Assembly (NCBI GenBank): GCA_945897515.1 | Contig: CAMDFO010000001.1 | Coordinates: 1 to 64,000, forward strand | Length of the DNA: 64,000 nucleotides | Source: Rhodoplanes serenus | GTDB taxonomy: Bacteria; Pseudomonadota; Alphaproteobacteria; Rhizobiales; Xanthobacteraceae | Reading direction: 5' to 3' | Part shown: in pieces, positions 55,414 through 64,000 of the stretch | Layout of the letters: each line of letters opens with the position of its first letter | Numbering within the stretch: position 1 is the stretch's first letter | The notes under the pieces: model-generated | What the model was told of the DNA's origin: nothing | The model's database searches: none | The model's input: only the letters and a program-made list of their open reading frames with translations | Position numbers and translations under genes: made by a program

Positions 55414-56052
55414 ATGGCTAGCTCTATGCTCACACACAGCCAGATTTGGACCGCTCTCGACCGGCTCGCGGCGCGTGCGAAACTCTCTCCGTCGGGGCTC
55501 GCCAAGCGTTCCGGGCTCGATCCCACCACCTTCAACAAATCGAAGCGCATCACGCCGGACGGCCGCGCGCGCTGGCCCTCCACCGAGTCGGTCGCCAAGG
55601 CGCTGACCGCAACCGGCAGCAGCGTGGAGTCCTTCGTATCGCTGATCACCGACAGCGCGAGCAGCGCGCAGGCCGTGCCGCTGATCGGCTTCGCCGAAGC
55701 CGGCGCTGGCGGCTTTTTCGACGACGGCGGCTTCCCGGTCGGCAAGGGATGGGACGAGATCGCTTTCCCTGCGGTCAACGACGAGAACGCCTACGCGCTG
55801 GAAATCTCCGGCGAGTCGATGCTGCCGGCCTATCGCGACGGCGACGTCATCATCGTGTCGCCGGCTTCTCCAGTACGCCGCGGCGACCGCGTTGTGGTCA
55901 AGACCAAGAACGGCGAGGTCATGGTGAAGGAGCTCAAGCGCCAGACCGCCAAGAGTGTCGAGCTGAAATCGCTCAACGCCGATCATCCTGAGCGCACGCT
56001 CTCGCTCGACGACGTGGTGTGGATCGCCCGCATCGTTTGGGCCAGCCAGTAG
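55414..56052 (+). CDS. HTH / S24-peptidase repressor-like protein
   Basis: 212 residues: an N-terminal HTH (about 14-68, LAKRSGLDPTTFNKSKR) and a C-terminal LexA/CI-like S24 domain with the Ser-Lys dyad S135 (ISGESMLPAYRDGD) and K163. An Ala-Gly pair lies where self-cleavage would occur (EAGAGG, residues 95-100). No prophage genes are near, so it is a stand-alone regulator, probably of stress or DNA damage genes. ATG 55426 is an equally good start. Confidence 0.88.
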   Translation: MASSMLTHSQIWTALDRLAARAKLSPSGLAKRSGLDPTTFNKSKRITPDGRARWPSTESVAKALTATGSSVESFVSLITDSASSAQAVPLIGFAEAGAGGFFDDGGFPVGKGWDEIAFPAVNDENAYALEISGESMLPAYRDGDVIIVSPASPVRRGDRVVVKTKNGEVMVKELKRQTAKSVELKSLNADHPERTLSLDDVVWIARIVWASQ

Positions 56053-56121
56053 CGTAACCTGGCCCCTTTCGCCGGCCGGCGCGGACTGGTATACACGTCG
56101 GCATCACAACGCGAGGGGCCG

Positions 56122-56682
56122 ATGTCCAATTTGCAAATTCATTCCAGTTCCTGCACCTGCTGCGGCGACATGCTGAGCGGCCGGTTCAGCCGCCGCCGCT
56201 TCATCCAGACCGCGGCCGCCGGCGGTGCGGCGGCGATGCTTGCGCCTTATTTCGCCATCGCGGCCGAAGGCAATTACGAGGCGATGGTGCTGGCGTGCAT
56301 CGATCCGCGTGTCCAGACGCCCGTGCACCGGCATATGGCGCGGCGGAAGCTGACCGGAAAGTACAGCCAGTTCATCGTGGCCGGCGCTGCAATCGGTGTG
56401 GTCGCTCCGGCCTTTAAGGACTGGCATAAAACGTTCTGGGATAATCTCGAAGCGTCGATCCAGCTTCACCGCATCAAGCGCGTGATCGCGATCGACCACC
56501 GCGACTGCGGCGCGGCCAAGATCGCCTATGGCGAAGCGGCGGTGGCCACCAAGGAGGCCGAGACCGAAACCCATCGCAAGGCGCTGACCGAATTCCGCAA
56601 GCAGATGGGCGAGAAGCATCCCAAGCTCGCGGTCGATCTCGGCCTGATGGCGCTCAACGGCAGCGTGCAGACATTCAACTAA
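56122..56682 (+). CDS. Tat-exported carbonic-anhydrase-like protein
   Basis: 186 residues. A cysteine-rich start (SSSCTCCGDM, C11, C13, C14) precedes a Tat-type motif (SRRRFIQT) and a hydrophobic stretch (about 30-47). The beta-carbonic-anhydrase ligand set is present: C59 in LACIDPRV with the D61-R63 dyad, then H126 and C129 in DHRDCG. The protein is shorter than typical beta-CAs, so it may be a divergent member; carbon dioxide hydration is not proven. Confidence 0.78.
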   Translation: MSNLQIHSSSCTCCGDMLSGRFSRRRFIQTAAAGGAAAMLAPYFAIAAEGNYEAMVLACIDPRVQTPVHRHMARRKLTGKYSQFIVAGAAIGVVAPAFKDWHKTFWDNLEASIQLHRIKRVIAIDHRDCGAAKIAYGEAAVATKEAETETHRKALTEFRKQMGEKHPKLAVDLGLMALNGSVQTFN

Positions 56683-57427
56683 GTCCGCCGTTCTGCCAGA
56701 GCAGCCAGCCGCCGCGGATCAGATAGACCGTGGCGAGGGTGTAGATGATCATGAGCGTCCATTTCCGGAAGCTCGTATCCGTCATGCGTTCGAGCACATA
56801 AGGCGCGCCCACTGCGCCGAGGATCGCAAGCCCAATCGCCGGCGCCCAGATCTCCGGTTGCAGGTCTCCAAAGCCGGCGAGCGAGCCAAAATACGCTCCC
56901 CGCAGCAGATGGCTGAAACTCTGCGCCGACGCCTTGGTGGCGTTGGTGGTCCTGCGGTCGAGGCTGCTCTTCTGGAAGAAGATATCGAAGAACAGCCCGC
57001 CGACCCCGGCCATGAACTGGATGATGGTGGTGAAGATGCCGGTGAGAAACGGCACGCCACGCCATTCGATGTTGGGCTGCGCCCGCGCTGGCAGCACCTG
57101 CACCGCGAACGGCATCAGCCCGAGCAGGATGTAGACCATCGCCTTGTCGGGGACGAAAGCGATGGCGCGCATGATGACAAAGGCCAGGACTGCGCCGGCG
57201 GCGTACCACCAGAAGATCGGCCAACGCACGTAGGCCCGCCAGTGCAGCGTGCGCCAGCCGTTGGTCGATAGCTGGATGATCGAGAACAAGATCATCCCGG
57301 TGGCGACGTCGAAATAGATCAACAGCACGCCGAGCAGCACCATGCCGCCGGCCATGCCGAACACCGAAGAAATGAAAGACGACAGGACGATGGTGGCGCC
57401 GATCAGCGCGAGCGAGGCGGCGGTCAT
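56675..57427 (-). CDS. TSUP family transporter (TauE/SafE)
   Basis: 250 residues, about seven or eight membrane helices. The first-half signature is VFGMAGGMVLLGVLL (GMAGG instead of GIGGG), and the second half has GVGGLFFDIFFQ. Transported anion unknown. It overlaps the stop of the convergent carbonic-anhydrase-like gene by 8 bases. It is a different subgroup from the TSUP gene at 43520. Confidence 0.88.
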   Translation of the reverse strand: MTAASLALIGATIVLSSFISSVFGMAGGMVLLGVLLIYFDVATGMILFSIIQLSTNGWRTLHWRAYVRWPIFWWYAAGAVLAFVIMRAIAFVPDKAMVYILLGLMPFAVQVLPARAQPNIEWRGVPFLTGIFTTIIQFMAGVGGLFFDIFFQKSSLDRRTTNATKASAQSFSHLLRGAYFGSLAGFGDLQPEIWAPAIGLAILGAVGAPYVLERMTDTSFRKWTLMIIYTLATVYLIRGGWLLWQNGGLS

Positions 57428-57436
57428 GCGATGTCT

Positions 57437-59068
57437 TTACGCCGACCGCGCCAGCGCGCCGTCGATCATGTCGACCGTGTTCTTCAGCCCATAGACCGCC
57501 GCGAACGAGCCGAAGCGCGGCCCTTTCTCCTGGCCGAGCAGCACCTGGTAGAGCATGTTGAACCAATCGAGCGACACGCCGGGCCGTCCGTCCTTGGCCT
57601 TCTTCGCCCCGTCGAGGAACGGCGGACGCCGGCCGATCTCATAGACCACGTTCTGGATATCCTCGGCGCTTGCCTCCGTCGGTAGGTTGGACAGCGCGTC
57701 GCGCAGATCGGCCAGCGCCTTGCGCTCGATCTCGGTCGGCTCACGGAATTTCTTGGTCGGCAGCACGAAGTCCCGGAAATACTGGATGGCGTAGCCGACC
57801 TGCGCGTCCAGCTTGGGATGCGTCTGCGGCGTCACGCCCGGCCGGTAGCGGCCGATAAAGCCCCACAGCGTCTCGGCGTTCTCCGCGTTCGACGACGCCA
57901 CCAGCGTCAGCAGCATGGTGAAGGTCACCGGCATGTCGGCCTGCGGCGGCTGGCCCGAATGAATGTGCCACACCGGATTGCCGAGCTGATGCCTGGGCTC
58001 CTGCCGCGGATAGCCTTCAAGGAACTGCTGGTAGTCGTCGACCTGACGCGGGATGACATCGAAGTACAGCCGCTTCGCCGCCTTCGGCTCGCGGTACATG
58101 AACAGCGACAGGCTTTCCGGGCTGGCGTAGCGCAGCCATTCGTCGATGGTCAGGCCGTTGCCCTTGGACTTCGAAATCTTCTGGCCCTTTTCGTCCAGGA
58201 ACAGTTCGTAGTTGAAACCCTCCGGCGGCTGTGCACCCAGAGCCTTGGCGATCTCGCCCGAGAGCTTCACCGAGTCGATCAGGTCCTTACCCGCCATCTC
58301 GTAGTCGATGCCGAGCGCGACCCAGCGCATCGCCCAATCCGGTTTCCATTGCAGCTTGCAGCGCCCGCCGGTCACCGGCACCGTGAAGCGCTCCTGGGTC
58401 TCCGGCTCCTCGTAAGTGATCATGCCGCGCTTGGCGTCGTGCGCCAGGACCGGCACCTGCAGCACGATCCCGGTGCGCGGATCGATCGGCAGGAACGGCG
58501 AATAGGTCTGCGCGCGTTCTTCGCGCAGCGACGGCAGCATGATCGCCATCACCTTGTCGAAATGCGCGAGAACCTTGAGCAACGCTTCGTCGAACCGGCC
58601 GGACCGGTAGCACTCCGTCGAGGACATGAATTCGTAGTCGAATGCGAATGTGTCGAGGAACGCGCGCAGCCGCGCGTTGTTGTGCTCCCCAAACGAAGGA
58701 TGAGTGCCGAACGGGTCCGGCACCTTGGTCAGCGGCTTGCCGAGGTGCTGCGCCAGCATGTCCTTGCTCGGCACGTTGTCCGGCACCTTACGCAGGCCGT
58801 CCATGTCGTCGGAAAACGCAATCAGCCGCGTCTTCACCTTGTCGTCGGTCAGGACCCGGAAGGCATGGCGCACCATGGTGGTGCGGGCGACCTCGCCGAA
58901 GGTCCCGATGTGCGGCAGGCCGGACGGGCCGTAACCGGTCTCGAAGATCACCTCGTCTTTGGGCTTGCGCTTGAGCCGGGCGACGATCTTGCGCGCCTCC
59001 TCGAACGGCCAGGCGTTCGATTGCTCGGCGATCTCGCGCAAGGACGCGGCGGCTTCGGTAACGGACAT
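57437..59068 (-). CDS. lysK: Lysine--tRNA ligase, class I
   Basis: 543 residues. Class I (archaeal-type) LysRS is shown by the HIGH-like [13 protein letters not shown] near residue 48 and [16 protein letters not shown] (KMSKS). Alphaproteobacteria typically use this form instead of class II LysS, so the gene is probably the only lysyl-tRNA synthetase. The length is normal for the family. Confidence 0.96.
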   Translation of the reverse strand: MSVTEAAASLREIAEQSNAWPFEEARKIVARLKRKPKDEVIFETGYGPSGLPHIGTFGEVARTTMVRHAFRVLTDDKVKTRLIAFSDDMDGLRKVPDNVPSKDMLAQHLGKPLTKVPDPFGTHPSFGEHNNARLRAFLDTFAFDYEFMSSTECYRSGRFDEALLKVLAHFDKVMAIMLPSLREERAQTYSPFLPIDPRTGIVLQVPVLAHDAKRGMITYEEPETQERFTVPVTGGRCKLQWKPDWAMRWVALGIDYEMAGKDLIDSVKLSGEIAKALGAQPPEGFNYELFLDEKGQKISKSKGNGLTIDEWLRYASPESLSLFMYREPKAAKRLYFDVIPRQVDDYQQFLEGYPRQEPRHQLGNPVWHIHSGQPPQADMPVTFTMLLTLVASSNAENAETLWGFIGRYRPGVTPQTHPKLDAQVGYAIQYFRDFVLPTKKFREPTEIERKALADLRDALSNLPTEASAEDIQNVVYEIGRRPPFLDGAKKAKDGRPGVSLDWFNMLYQVLLGQEKGPRFGSFAAVYGLKNTVDMIDGALARSA

Positions 59069-59140
59069 CGTATTCTCCGGCGGCGCAACTTATGAAGACC
59101 ACGCCCCGCCGCGTCAATCGTTCACGTTCATGACCGAGGG

Positions 59141-59986
59141 TCAGTTCTGCGGCCGCGGGGGCAGGTTCTGAAGCTCGCGGGGCCGGAGGTTGCCGCCGAA
59201 CACGCCCAGCGTGATGGCGCGCGCCAGGTATTGCGAAAGACAGACATAGCCCGTCTCGCTGCGCTGGAATTCGTCCGGCACAAGTCCGCCGCCGCTGTCC
59301 GCCGCTTGCGCGAGCAGGCGCTGCGCTTCATAGCGGCGCACCGCGATCACATTTTCCTGCGCAGCGATCTTGCGGATCAACTCGCGAACCAACCGATAAT
59401 GGTCGTCCTGCGCCATGCGATCGACATACTGCAGGCCGACCAACACGACATCGACCTTGCGCTCCTTCAGCCACCGCAGGGTCTCGACGATAGTTTGCTC
59501 GAGTTCGCCCAACGGGACATAGATCAGCGCATCGTTGGTCCCGACCTGCCACAGCACCAGTTCGGGCTCGTGCAACGCCACTTCGTTCCTGATCCGGATT
59601 GCGGCCTGGGCGGCAAGCTCGCCTGATACGCCGCGGTTGATCATCTCGACATCAAGGCCCCGGATCGCCTGCTGGAGAATGTCCTTCGTCTCGCCGGTGT
59701 GTCCGCCACGGGCCGAGCGACGCCCAGCCGAGGGCGAGGCGCCAATGGCGAGAATCTTGAGCTTGCGTTTGTCCCGCAACGCCGCCGCGACGTTCGGCAG
59801 TGGTGATTCGCTCGCGGTCGCCGTGCTCCCCACCTGACAGTCGCGGGAGAACGGCGCAGGCATCGCCGGCGCCGGTCCATTGCTCTGCGCCGACGCCCAC
59901 GAGCTCAGAATCATTGCGCTTAGGACGATGGCGCCAACTTTGGAGCCGGTCGTCCTTTCACGCGTTCGCGCCATTCCGGAAGCCAT
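59141..59986 (-). CDS. SGNH/GDSL-fold hydrolase-like secreted protein, catalytic His replaced
   Basis: 281 residues from ATG 59986 (ATG 59974 also possible), with signal peptide ending ASA-Q. Block I is LAIGASPSAG (Ser present), block II GVSGE, block III WQVGTNDAL. In the last block the usual DxxH reads DEFQ, so the catalytic histidine is missing and activity is doubtful. The start overlaps the 3' end of opgC by 67 bases, so the two genes are probably co-transcribed. Confidence 0.8.
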   Translation of the reverse strand: MASGMARTRERTTGSKVGAIVLSAMILSSWASAQSNGPAPAMPAPFSRDCQVGSTATASESPLPNVAAALRDKRKLKILAIGASPSAGRRSARGGHTGETKDILQQAIRGLDVEMINRGVSGELAAQAAIRIRNEVALHEPELVLWQVGTNDALIYVPLGELEQTIVETLRWLKERKVDVVLVGLQYVDRMAQDDHYRLVRELIRKIAAQENVIAVRRYEAQRLLAQAADSGGGLVPDEFQRSETGYVCLSQYLARAITLGVFGGNLRPRELQNLPPRPQN

Positions 59987-61032
59987 GCGGTGACCGCCAT
60001 CATTGCGATGCCGAAGATTACCACGACCGTGTCGATGACAATATCGCCACGATAGAGGTAGCGGAGGATTTGTCCTGCCAAACTCAGAACCGAGCCGACG
60101 CAGAACACATAGAGCGAATTGCGGCCGAGCATCGAAAGGAAATCGACCAGCCGCGGCCCGTAGCGTTGGATGGTGGGATAGGCAACCGAAATCACCGCGA
60201 CCAGCGCCAGGAACTGGATGACGCGCGGTGGCGTGACGAAGGTCTTGTCGAACAGGAAAAACAACCGGGGCTGCGGAAACCATGTCGGATCGGGCCACCA
60301 GCCGTATCGCATCACGAACACGAAGCCGATGAGGATCGGCAGCGCAACGATGCGGATCGGGACGATGTGCTGACGCACGACGCCTCCGATGCCGGTCGGC
60401 CGCGCCATCACGAAGCCCAGCACGAACACGAGCTGCCAGGCCAACGGATTGAAGAACCACTGCCCATCGACCGGCCAGGTCGGGATCGAGATCGGCACCG
60501 CCAGCGTAATCCCATAGATCAGCAGCGACAGCGGCAGCAGCAGGTTCGGAGCGAAGCGATCGACGATGGCGATGCCGGGTGCCATGACCATCAGCACCAC
60601 GTACAGCGGCAGGATGTCGAAGTAGCCGAGTTGATGCGTGATGGCGGCGAGCCCGACGTGGGTCGGAATCGGATCGTGGAACACCGCAGCCGCGTTGTGC
60701 CACTCGAGCAGCAACGGGTTGTCGCGCAGGATGGCAACGCTCGCCAACATGGCCAGCGCGATCATCGTGATCATGATCTGCGCGGCATAAAGCGTCACCG
60801 CGCGCCCGCCCAGCCGCAAGACCAAGTACCAGGTCGGCGGCTGCCGCTCCGGCGTGCCGACCAGATGGCGGAGCGCCCATCCGGCGAGAAACACGAACAG
60901 GTCGGCGGAATCGGAGATCGAGTAGCTGGCGTGGGTGAAGCGGCCGTAATAATTGCCGGGAATGTGGTTGACGAAGATCATCACCAGCGCCAAGCCGCGC
61001 CAAAAGTCGACCGCATTGGCTTGACGGATCAT
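59920..61032 (-). CDS. opgC: OpgC-type membrane protein (glucan acyl-modification)
   Basis: 370 residues, about ten membrane helices, with the OpgC start AVDFWRGLALVMIFVNHIPG and the STLYVFCVGS-like segment (NSLYVFCVGSVLSLAGQ) near the C-terminus. OpgC succinylates osmoregulated periplasmic glucans in relatives. The following SGNH protein could help in the same modification. Other opg genes are not in the window. Confidence 0.9.
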   Translation of the reverse strand: MIRQANAVDFWRGLALVMIFVNHIPGNYYGRFTHASYSISDSADLFVFLAGWALRHLVGTPERQPPTWYLVLRLGGRAVTLYAAQIMITMIALAMLASVAILRDNPLLLEWHNAAAVFHDPIPTHVGLAAITHQLGYFDILPLYVVLMVMAPGIAIVDRFAPNLLLPLSLLIYGITLAVPISIPTWPVDGQWFFNPLAWQLVFVLGFVMARPTGIGGVVRQHIVPIRIVALPILIGFVFVMRYGWWPDPTWFPQPRLFFLFDKTFVTPPRVIQFLALVAVISVAYPTIQRYGPRLVDFLSMLGRNSLYVFCVGSVLSLAGQILRYLYRGDIVIDTVVVIFGIAMMAVTAWLPEWRERVKGRPAPKLAPSS

Positions 61033-61102
61033 CGACGAAAATTCCTTCGGCCTGGCTCAAGCCGCAGCAACGTTACGAAAGCTACGCTGCAAAAAACAGC
61101 CT

Positions 61103-62002
61103 TCAGAACGGGCTGATCGGAAAGTAGCGCAGCCATAGATCGCTGAAGCGGCCTTTCTCCCACAGCCGGAACAGCGCCCAGTTGAATGCCTGCCGCAACG
61201 CGTCATTGCCGCGCCGGACCGCGATACCAATTCCCTCGCCGAAATACCGGCTTTCGGTGAACGGACCGCCGCGGAACGCGCAGCATCCCCCGGAGTTTGT
61301 GCCGTTGAGCCAGAAGGCCAGCGAAATGCCGTCGTCGAACACGAGATTGACTTCGCCATTGCGCAACGCCTCGCGCGACGCCTCCGCGGTCGGATAAGGG
61401 CGGATGTCCGCTTCGGTGAACAGCGTCTTCAGATAAGCCTCGTGCGCCGTGCCCGCGACCACCGCGATCTTCTTGCCCTCGATCTGCTCGGGCCGCACAT
61501 CGGTGCTGGTGTCGTCGAGCCGTGCCACGAAGCGCGCCGGCGTGCGATAATAGGGATCGCTGAAATCGACCCGCTTGCGCGTTTGCGGCGTCACCCCGAT
61601 CGACGCCATGACGGCATCGCCGCGATTGTCCGCAAGGGAATCCATCAGGGTATCGAAGCGCCGCATCTGGACGGTGCAGGCGATCTTCAGCTCCTCACAG
61701 ATCATTCGCGCAAGATCGACATTGAAGCCGGCGGGATTGCCATCGGGCCCCGCGTAGTTGAACGGCGGATAGTCATTTTCAGTGAGGAAGCGGATCAGCG
61801 TGACCCGGGCCAGATCGGGCCGTTCGGGCCTGCGCCTTGGATCCCAGAAGCCGGGCATCGGGACCGCGGTTGCGGCGGGCGCAATCTGCGGCTGCGCCGC
61901 AGCAGGCGATAGAGCCGGCAGCGTCGCAAGAGTCATGCAGCCGATACCGGCTATTACGCTAACAAGTCGCAGGGCGTTGTTTTGCCCGTATTTGGTGTGC
62001 AT
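61103..62002 (-). CDS. Amino-acid-type ABC transporter substrate-binding protein
   Basis: 299 residues from ATG 62002 (signal peptide about 1-36, AAA-Q). The SBP_bac_3 fold is shown by LTENDYPPFNYAGPDGNPAG, GFNVDLARMICEEL and DAVMASIGVTPQTRKRVDFS. No permease or ATPase is adjacent. It lies 61 bases from the divergent truncated glycosyltransferase gene. Confidence 0.9.
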   Translation of the reverse strand: MHTKYGQNNALRLVSVIAGIGCMTLATLPALSPAAAQPQIAPAATAVPMPGFWDPRRRPERPDLARVTLIRFLTENDYPPFNYAGPDGNPAGFNVDLARMICEELKIACTVQMRRFDTLMDSLADNRGDAVMASIGVTPQTRKRVDFSDPYYRTPARFVARLDDTSTDVRPEQIEGKKIAVVAGTAHEAYLKTLFTEADIRPYPTAEASREALRNGEVNLVFDDGISLAFWLNGTNSGGCCAFRGGPFTESRYFGEGIGIAVRRGNDALRQAFNWALFRLWEKGRFSDLWLRYFPISPF

Positions 62003-62063
62003 AATAAAAGTTGTATTTGTGGTCGGGACCATCGGTTCGGCTGCTTATAGACCAAACGACGGA

Positions 62064-62798
62064 ATGATTCAGCGTCGTTTGTCGCACCGGGGATGTGGCG
62101 GGGTGATGTACCGAGTGCAGGACGGAGCGGTTATCGACCGCCCCGAGGGGACGAATTGGGCCACGCTAGATGTGGCGCCCTCGATCGTTCCGGCCGGGCC
62201 AAGGCCGCATCTGGTTCGACCCCTCATCCCGCGGTGTCCCGAAATCGACTGCGTCAGACACCTGTTGTCCCCGGGCGCGATCGCGCTGGCGGAGTTACGC
62301 GCCATCGAGATCGGCGTCGGAGCCGATCGCGTCCTGGTTGCCCAGGGCCATATCAGCGAGGAGACCTATGCGGCAGCGCTCGCCGCACAGCTCGGCATTC
62401 CATTCGAGACGCTGAACCGTGCACCGCGAAAACGATGTCCGTTGCCCGATCAACAGTTGATCGAGGCGGCAACCACCGGCCTGCTGCCGCTGCGGATCGG
62501 CGATGACATTCAGGTCGCCGTTGTTCCACGCCTGGTCGACAGCCGGCGTCTCGTCCGCCTGGTAACATCTAGTTCCGACCTTGGCCGCCGGATTCGCATT
62601 ACCACGCTCACCCGGTTGCAGCGGTTCGTCGGTCGTCATGGCGCCCGCGAAATCGAGCGTCGTGCCGCCGATGCGTTGCGTATGGCACGGCCCGATCTAT
62701 CGGCTGCCACCCCCCGGCCTCGATCGTGGGACTACGCGGATTTGTTACTAACTTTGCCTGTGCTGCCTCGTGGGACGGTAGCTGGAGCAGGCGAATGA
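62064..62798 (+). pseudogene. N-terminal part of a glycosyltransferase with GspE-N/MshEN-like domain, truncated
   Basis: The reading frame from ATG 62064 encodes about 230 residues of a protein that in relatives continues into a GT2 glycosyltransferase domain, as far as I recall. It contains ISEETYAAALAAQLGIPFET and the PRLVDSRRLVRLV region of a GspE N-terminal-type domain, then RHGAREIERRAADALR. Around 62725-62760 the composition turns AT-rich and the frame ends at 62798 in foreign sequence. ATG 62106 is an alternative start. The missing part may lie beyond the window. Confidence 0.65.
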
Positions 62799-63891
62799 CA
62801 TTACGTCGATCATCGAATTGACCAAGGCGCTGTCGATTTTTCTCCGTTAATCGGCGCCTATTGCCCGGATCGAGACGATGGCAGACCTTGTCGAGCACCT
62901 CCAAGGTCGCAATTGACAAGTGGCAGTGGTGCTTGCCGACAAGCCGCATCGATCTAGCGAGGTTATGAACGCGCTGCGTCCGTCCAGTCCGGTCTAAGAA
63001 CACGCGCAACGCTGCTTTGAAGCTTTCTGGTTCAACGAGCACTTTGAGGCTAGTGATTTCTTCGAGGGGTACGCGGCCCGAGCGCACCAGCGCTGACGCG
63101 AATAGGCGAAACTCTACAATTCGGTGTTCGACTGTCACTGTGCGAAGGGGCTGCGCAGGAGCTTCCTCATCAAGCGGGTCGGGTCGCAGCGCACGTTCTT
63201 GCCAGCAAGCGATATCCTGCTGAAGCTCCCTCGGAAGCGCGCTCAAAGGCAGCGTGAAAGGATCTGTCCTAAATGGCGACGAGAGTCCGATCTGGGGCCA
63301 GCCAGAGATATTACGCCGAGAGCGATTCCAGTTGCTGACTATATTGCGGAGGAGACTTCGAGGATTTTTGATGACTTCTTCGGCTTCCAGCGCTGCGTGC
63401 AGCCCAAACAACGTTTCGCGGGTGACTTGGTCCGGCGCGATCTGCATCGCCGAACAGTACCTGCCTAGCCGAGAAAGAGCGCATCTTTGGAATTTGACGG
63501 GGATCAGGCCGAGAAGATTTGTCCAAGACGTGTCCAAGGGTACTCGCTTCGTTATCGGCGGCAGCGCCTGCGAGTATCGTCTCAACGCTTTTGCGACAAG
63601 GGAACGAACGTTTGCCAACGTCTTTTCAGACACCCGGAGTTGGTTGGCTGTCGCGCTCGAAAACAGCCGGCGCATTCGATCGGCGGTGGCGTCTAAGGTC
63701 TCCAATCTAACCCGAAACAGATCCTGTATTCGGTTTAATGCGGACAGCAAATCCCTTCGTTGTGTTAGGGTGAGCATCGTATCAGCCGAGACAATTTCCT
63801 TAATGGCAGCCATAGTAACTGGCTTCGAATTGCCGAACGCCTGACGGCTTCGATTGAGAAAATTTGGGCTCACATGTTGCATCGGGATCAC
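62750..63891 (-). pseudogene. Tyrosine-recombinase-like integrase lacking its catalytic domain
   Basis: The minus frame from ATG 63891 encodes the N-terminal part of a large integrase family found in Hyphomicrobiales: TLTQRRDLLSALNRIQDLFR at the start, then SRLGRYCSAMQIAPDQVT, and RRRLTEKNRQRLGQFDDRRN near the end. After LLQLPSHEAAQAK (about 62757) relatives continue into the R-H-R-Y catalytic region, but here the sequence becomes antisense glycosyltransferase. GC content is lower than in the flanking core genes. The open frame continues to 62608 only by chance. Confidence 0.65.
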
Positions 63892-63930
63892 TCTCTTGGG
63901 GCAGTCCTGCTCTCGGGAGGACTCGCTGGG

Positions 63931-64000
63931 TCAGGACACCCTTTTCGGGAAATAGCACCTGAGAACTTCGTCCGCAGAGATCCGAATTTGCTTACCAATT
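63931..64000 (-). CDS. C-terminus of an excisionase-like HTH protein (partial)
   Basis: The last 22 codons before TGA at 63931-63933 read GKQIRISADEVLRCYFPKR, then VS, resembling the end of excisionase/HTH_17 domains (the G-x-x-x-RI-x-x-D/E pattern). The rest is beyond the right edge. It sits directly upstream of the integrase remnant in the same orientation, as in many integrase modules. Confidence 0.5.
   Translation of the reverse strand, partial: IGKQIRISADEVLRCYFPKRVS

Larger units (their letters stand above)
62750..64000. mobile_element. Edge of a degraded mobile element or island
   Basis: Lower GC, a truncated integrase and an excisionase-like HTH fragment mark this segment. It replaces the 3' part of the glycosyltransferase gene. 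The far end lies outside the window, so element type and size are unknown. Confidence 0.5.

Noticed and set aside
62608-62750. C-terminal extension of the integrase frame
   Set aside because: The residues are antisense of the glycosyltransferase coding sequence and have no integrase catalytic residues; the frame is open by chance.

Overview
The window looks like chromosomal DNA of an alphaproteobacterium of the order Hyphomicrobiales (Rhizobiales), closest in style to the Bradyrhizobium / Xanthobacteraceae group. The base composition is GC-rich. The marker genes fit that group: a split F0 ATP synthase operon with a b' subunit, the ctaC-ctaD-ctaB-coxF-ctaG-ctaE-DUF983-surf1-thrC-M16 cytochrome oxidase block, a plant-type GshA, a class I lysyl-tRNA synthetase, IalB-like and DUF1127 proteins, and the ligase-associated DNA damage response genes. 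The species is not determined. No rRNA gene, tRNA gene or CRISPR array was recognised.

Layout. 1-74 is the start of an IS630-type transposase that runs off the left edge. 225-1223 holds YjbQ and a periplasmic coiled-coil protein. 1565-4132 is the F0 operon (atpI, atpB, atpE, atpF', atpF) with a palindromic repeat between atpE and atpF'. 4353-5013 is a HAD phosphatase broken by a 4-bp repeat expansion. 5035-15635 is one long minus-strand block: lipoprotein, GNAT, M16 peptidase, threonine synthase, SURF1, DUF983 and the aa3 oxidase structural and assembly genes. 15993-19288 carries an IalB-like protein, a coupled dehydrogenase/cupin/FAH-type hydrolase operon and a DedA protein. 19834-25303 holds tldD, a PAN-like protein, a GT39-like membrane protein and a divergent DUF1127/LysR pair. 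25311-27145 is an amber-interrupted ybaK behind gshA. 27237-32925 is a fatty-acid beta-oxidation block (multifunctional FadB-like enzyme, two tandem cupins, thiolase, acyl-CoA dehydrogenase). 33067-40163 mixes small membrane proteins, an HbpS-like protein, an MBL hydrolase, an MFS transporter and a MerR/acyl-CoA dehydrogenase pair.

40534-45228 encodes a PodJ-like/Sel1 polarity protein and a TSUP transporter coupled to a TIGR02186-type protein. 45225-53887 is the ligase-associated DNA damage response: PdeM, a META-domain protein and an Lhr-like helicase on the minus strand, exonuclease and ATP-dependent ligase on the plus strand, with an ABC binding protein and a TPR methyltransferase in between. 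53907-62002 holds DUF6460, pyrD, an S24 repressor-like protein, a Tat-exported carbonic-anhydrase-like protein, a second TSUP transporter, lysK, an SGNH hydrolase overlapping opgC, and an amino-acid-type binding protein. From about 62,750 to the right edge the composition changes. A glycosyltransferase gene is cut off, and a large integrase/recombinase without its catalytic half plus the end of an excisionase-like HTH gene follow, so the edge of a degraded mobile element lies here.

Most of the window is ordinary, syntenic alphaproteobacterial core genome. I did not find a clearly new defence or mobile system. The items most worth a second look are the truncated integrase junction at the right end, the META protein inside the repair operon, the paired cupins in the beta-oxidation block, the cysteine-rich Tat carbonic-anhydrase homologue, and three lesions or active-site losses (HAD frameshift with D-to-N, ybaK amber, SGNH His-to-Gln).
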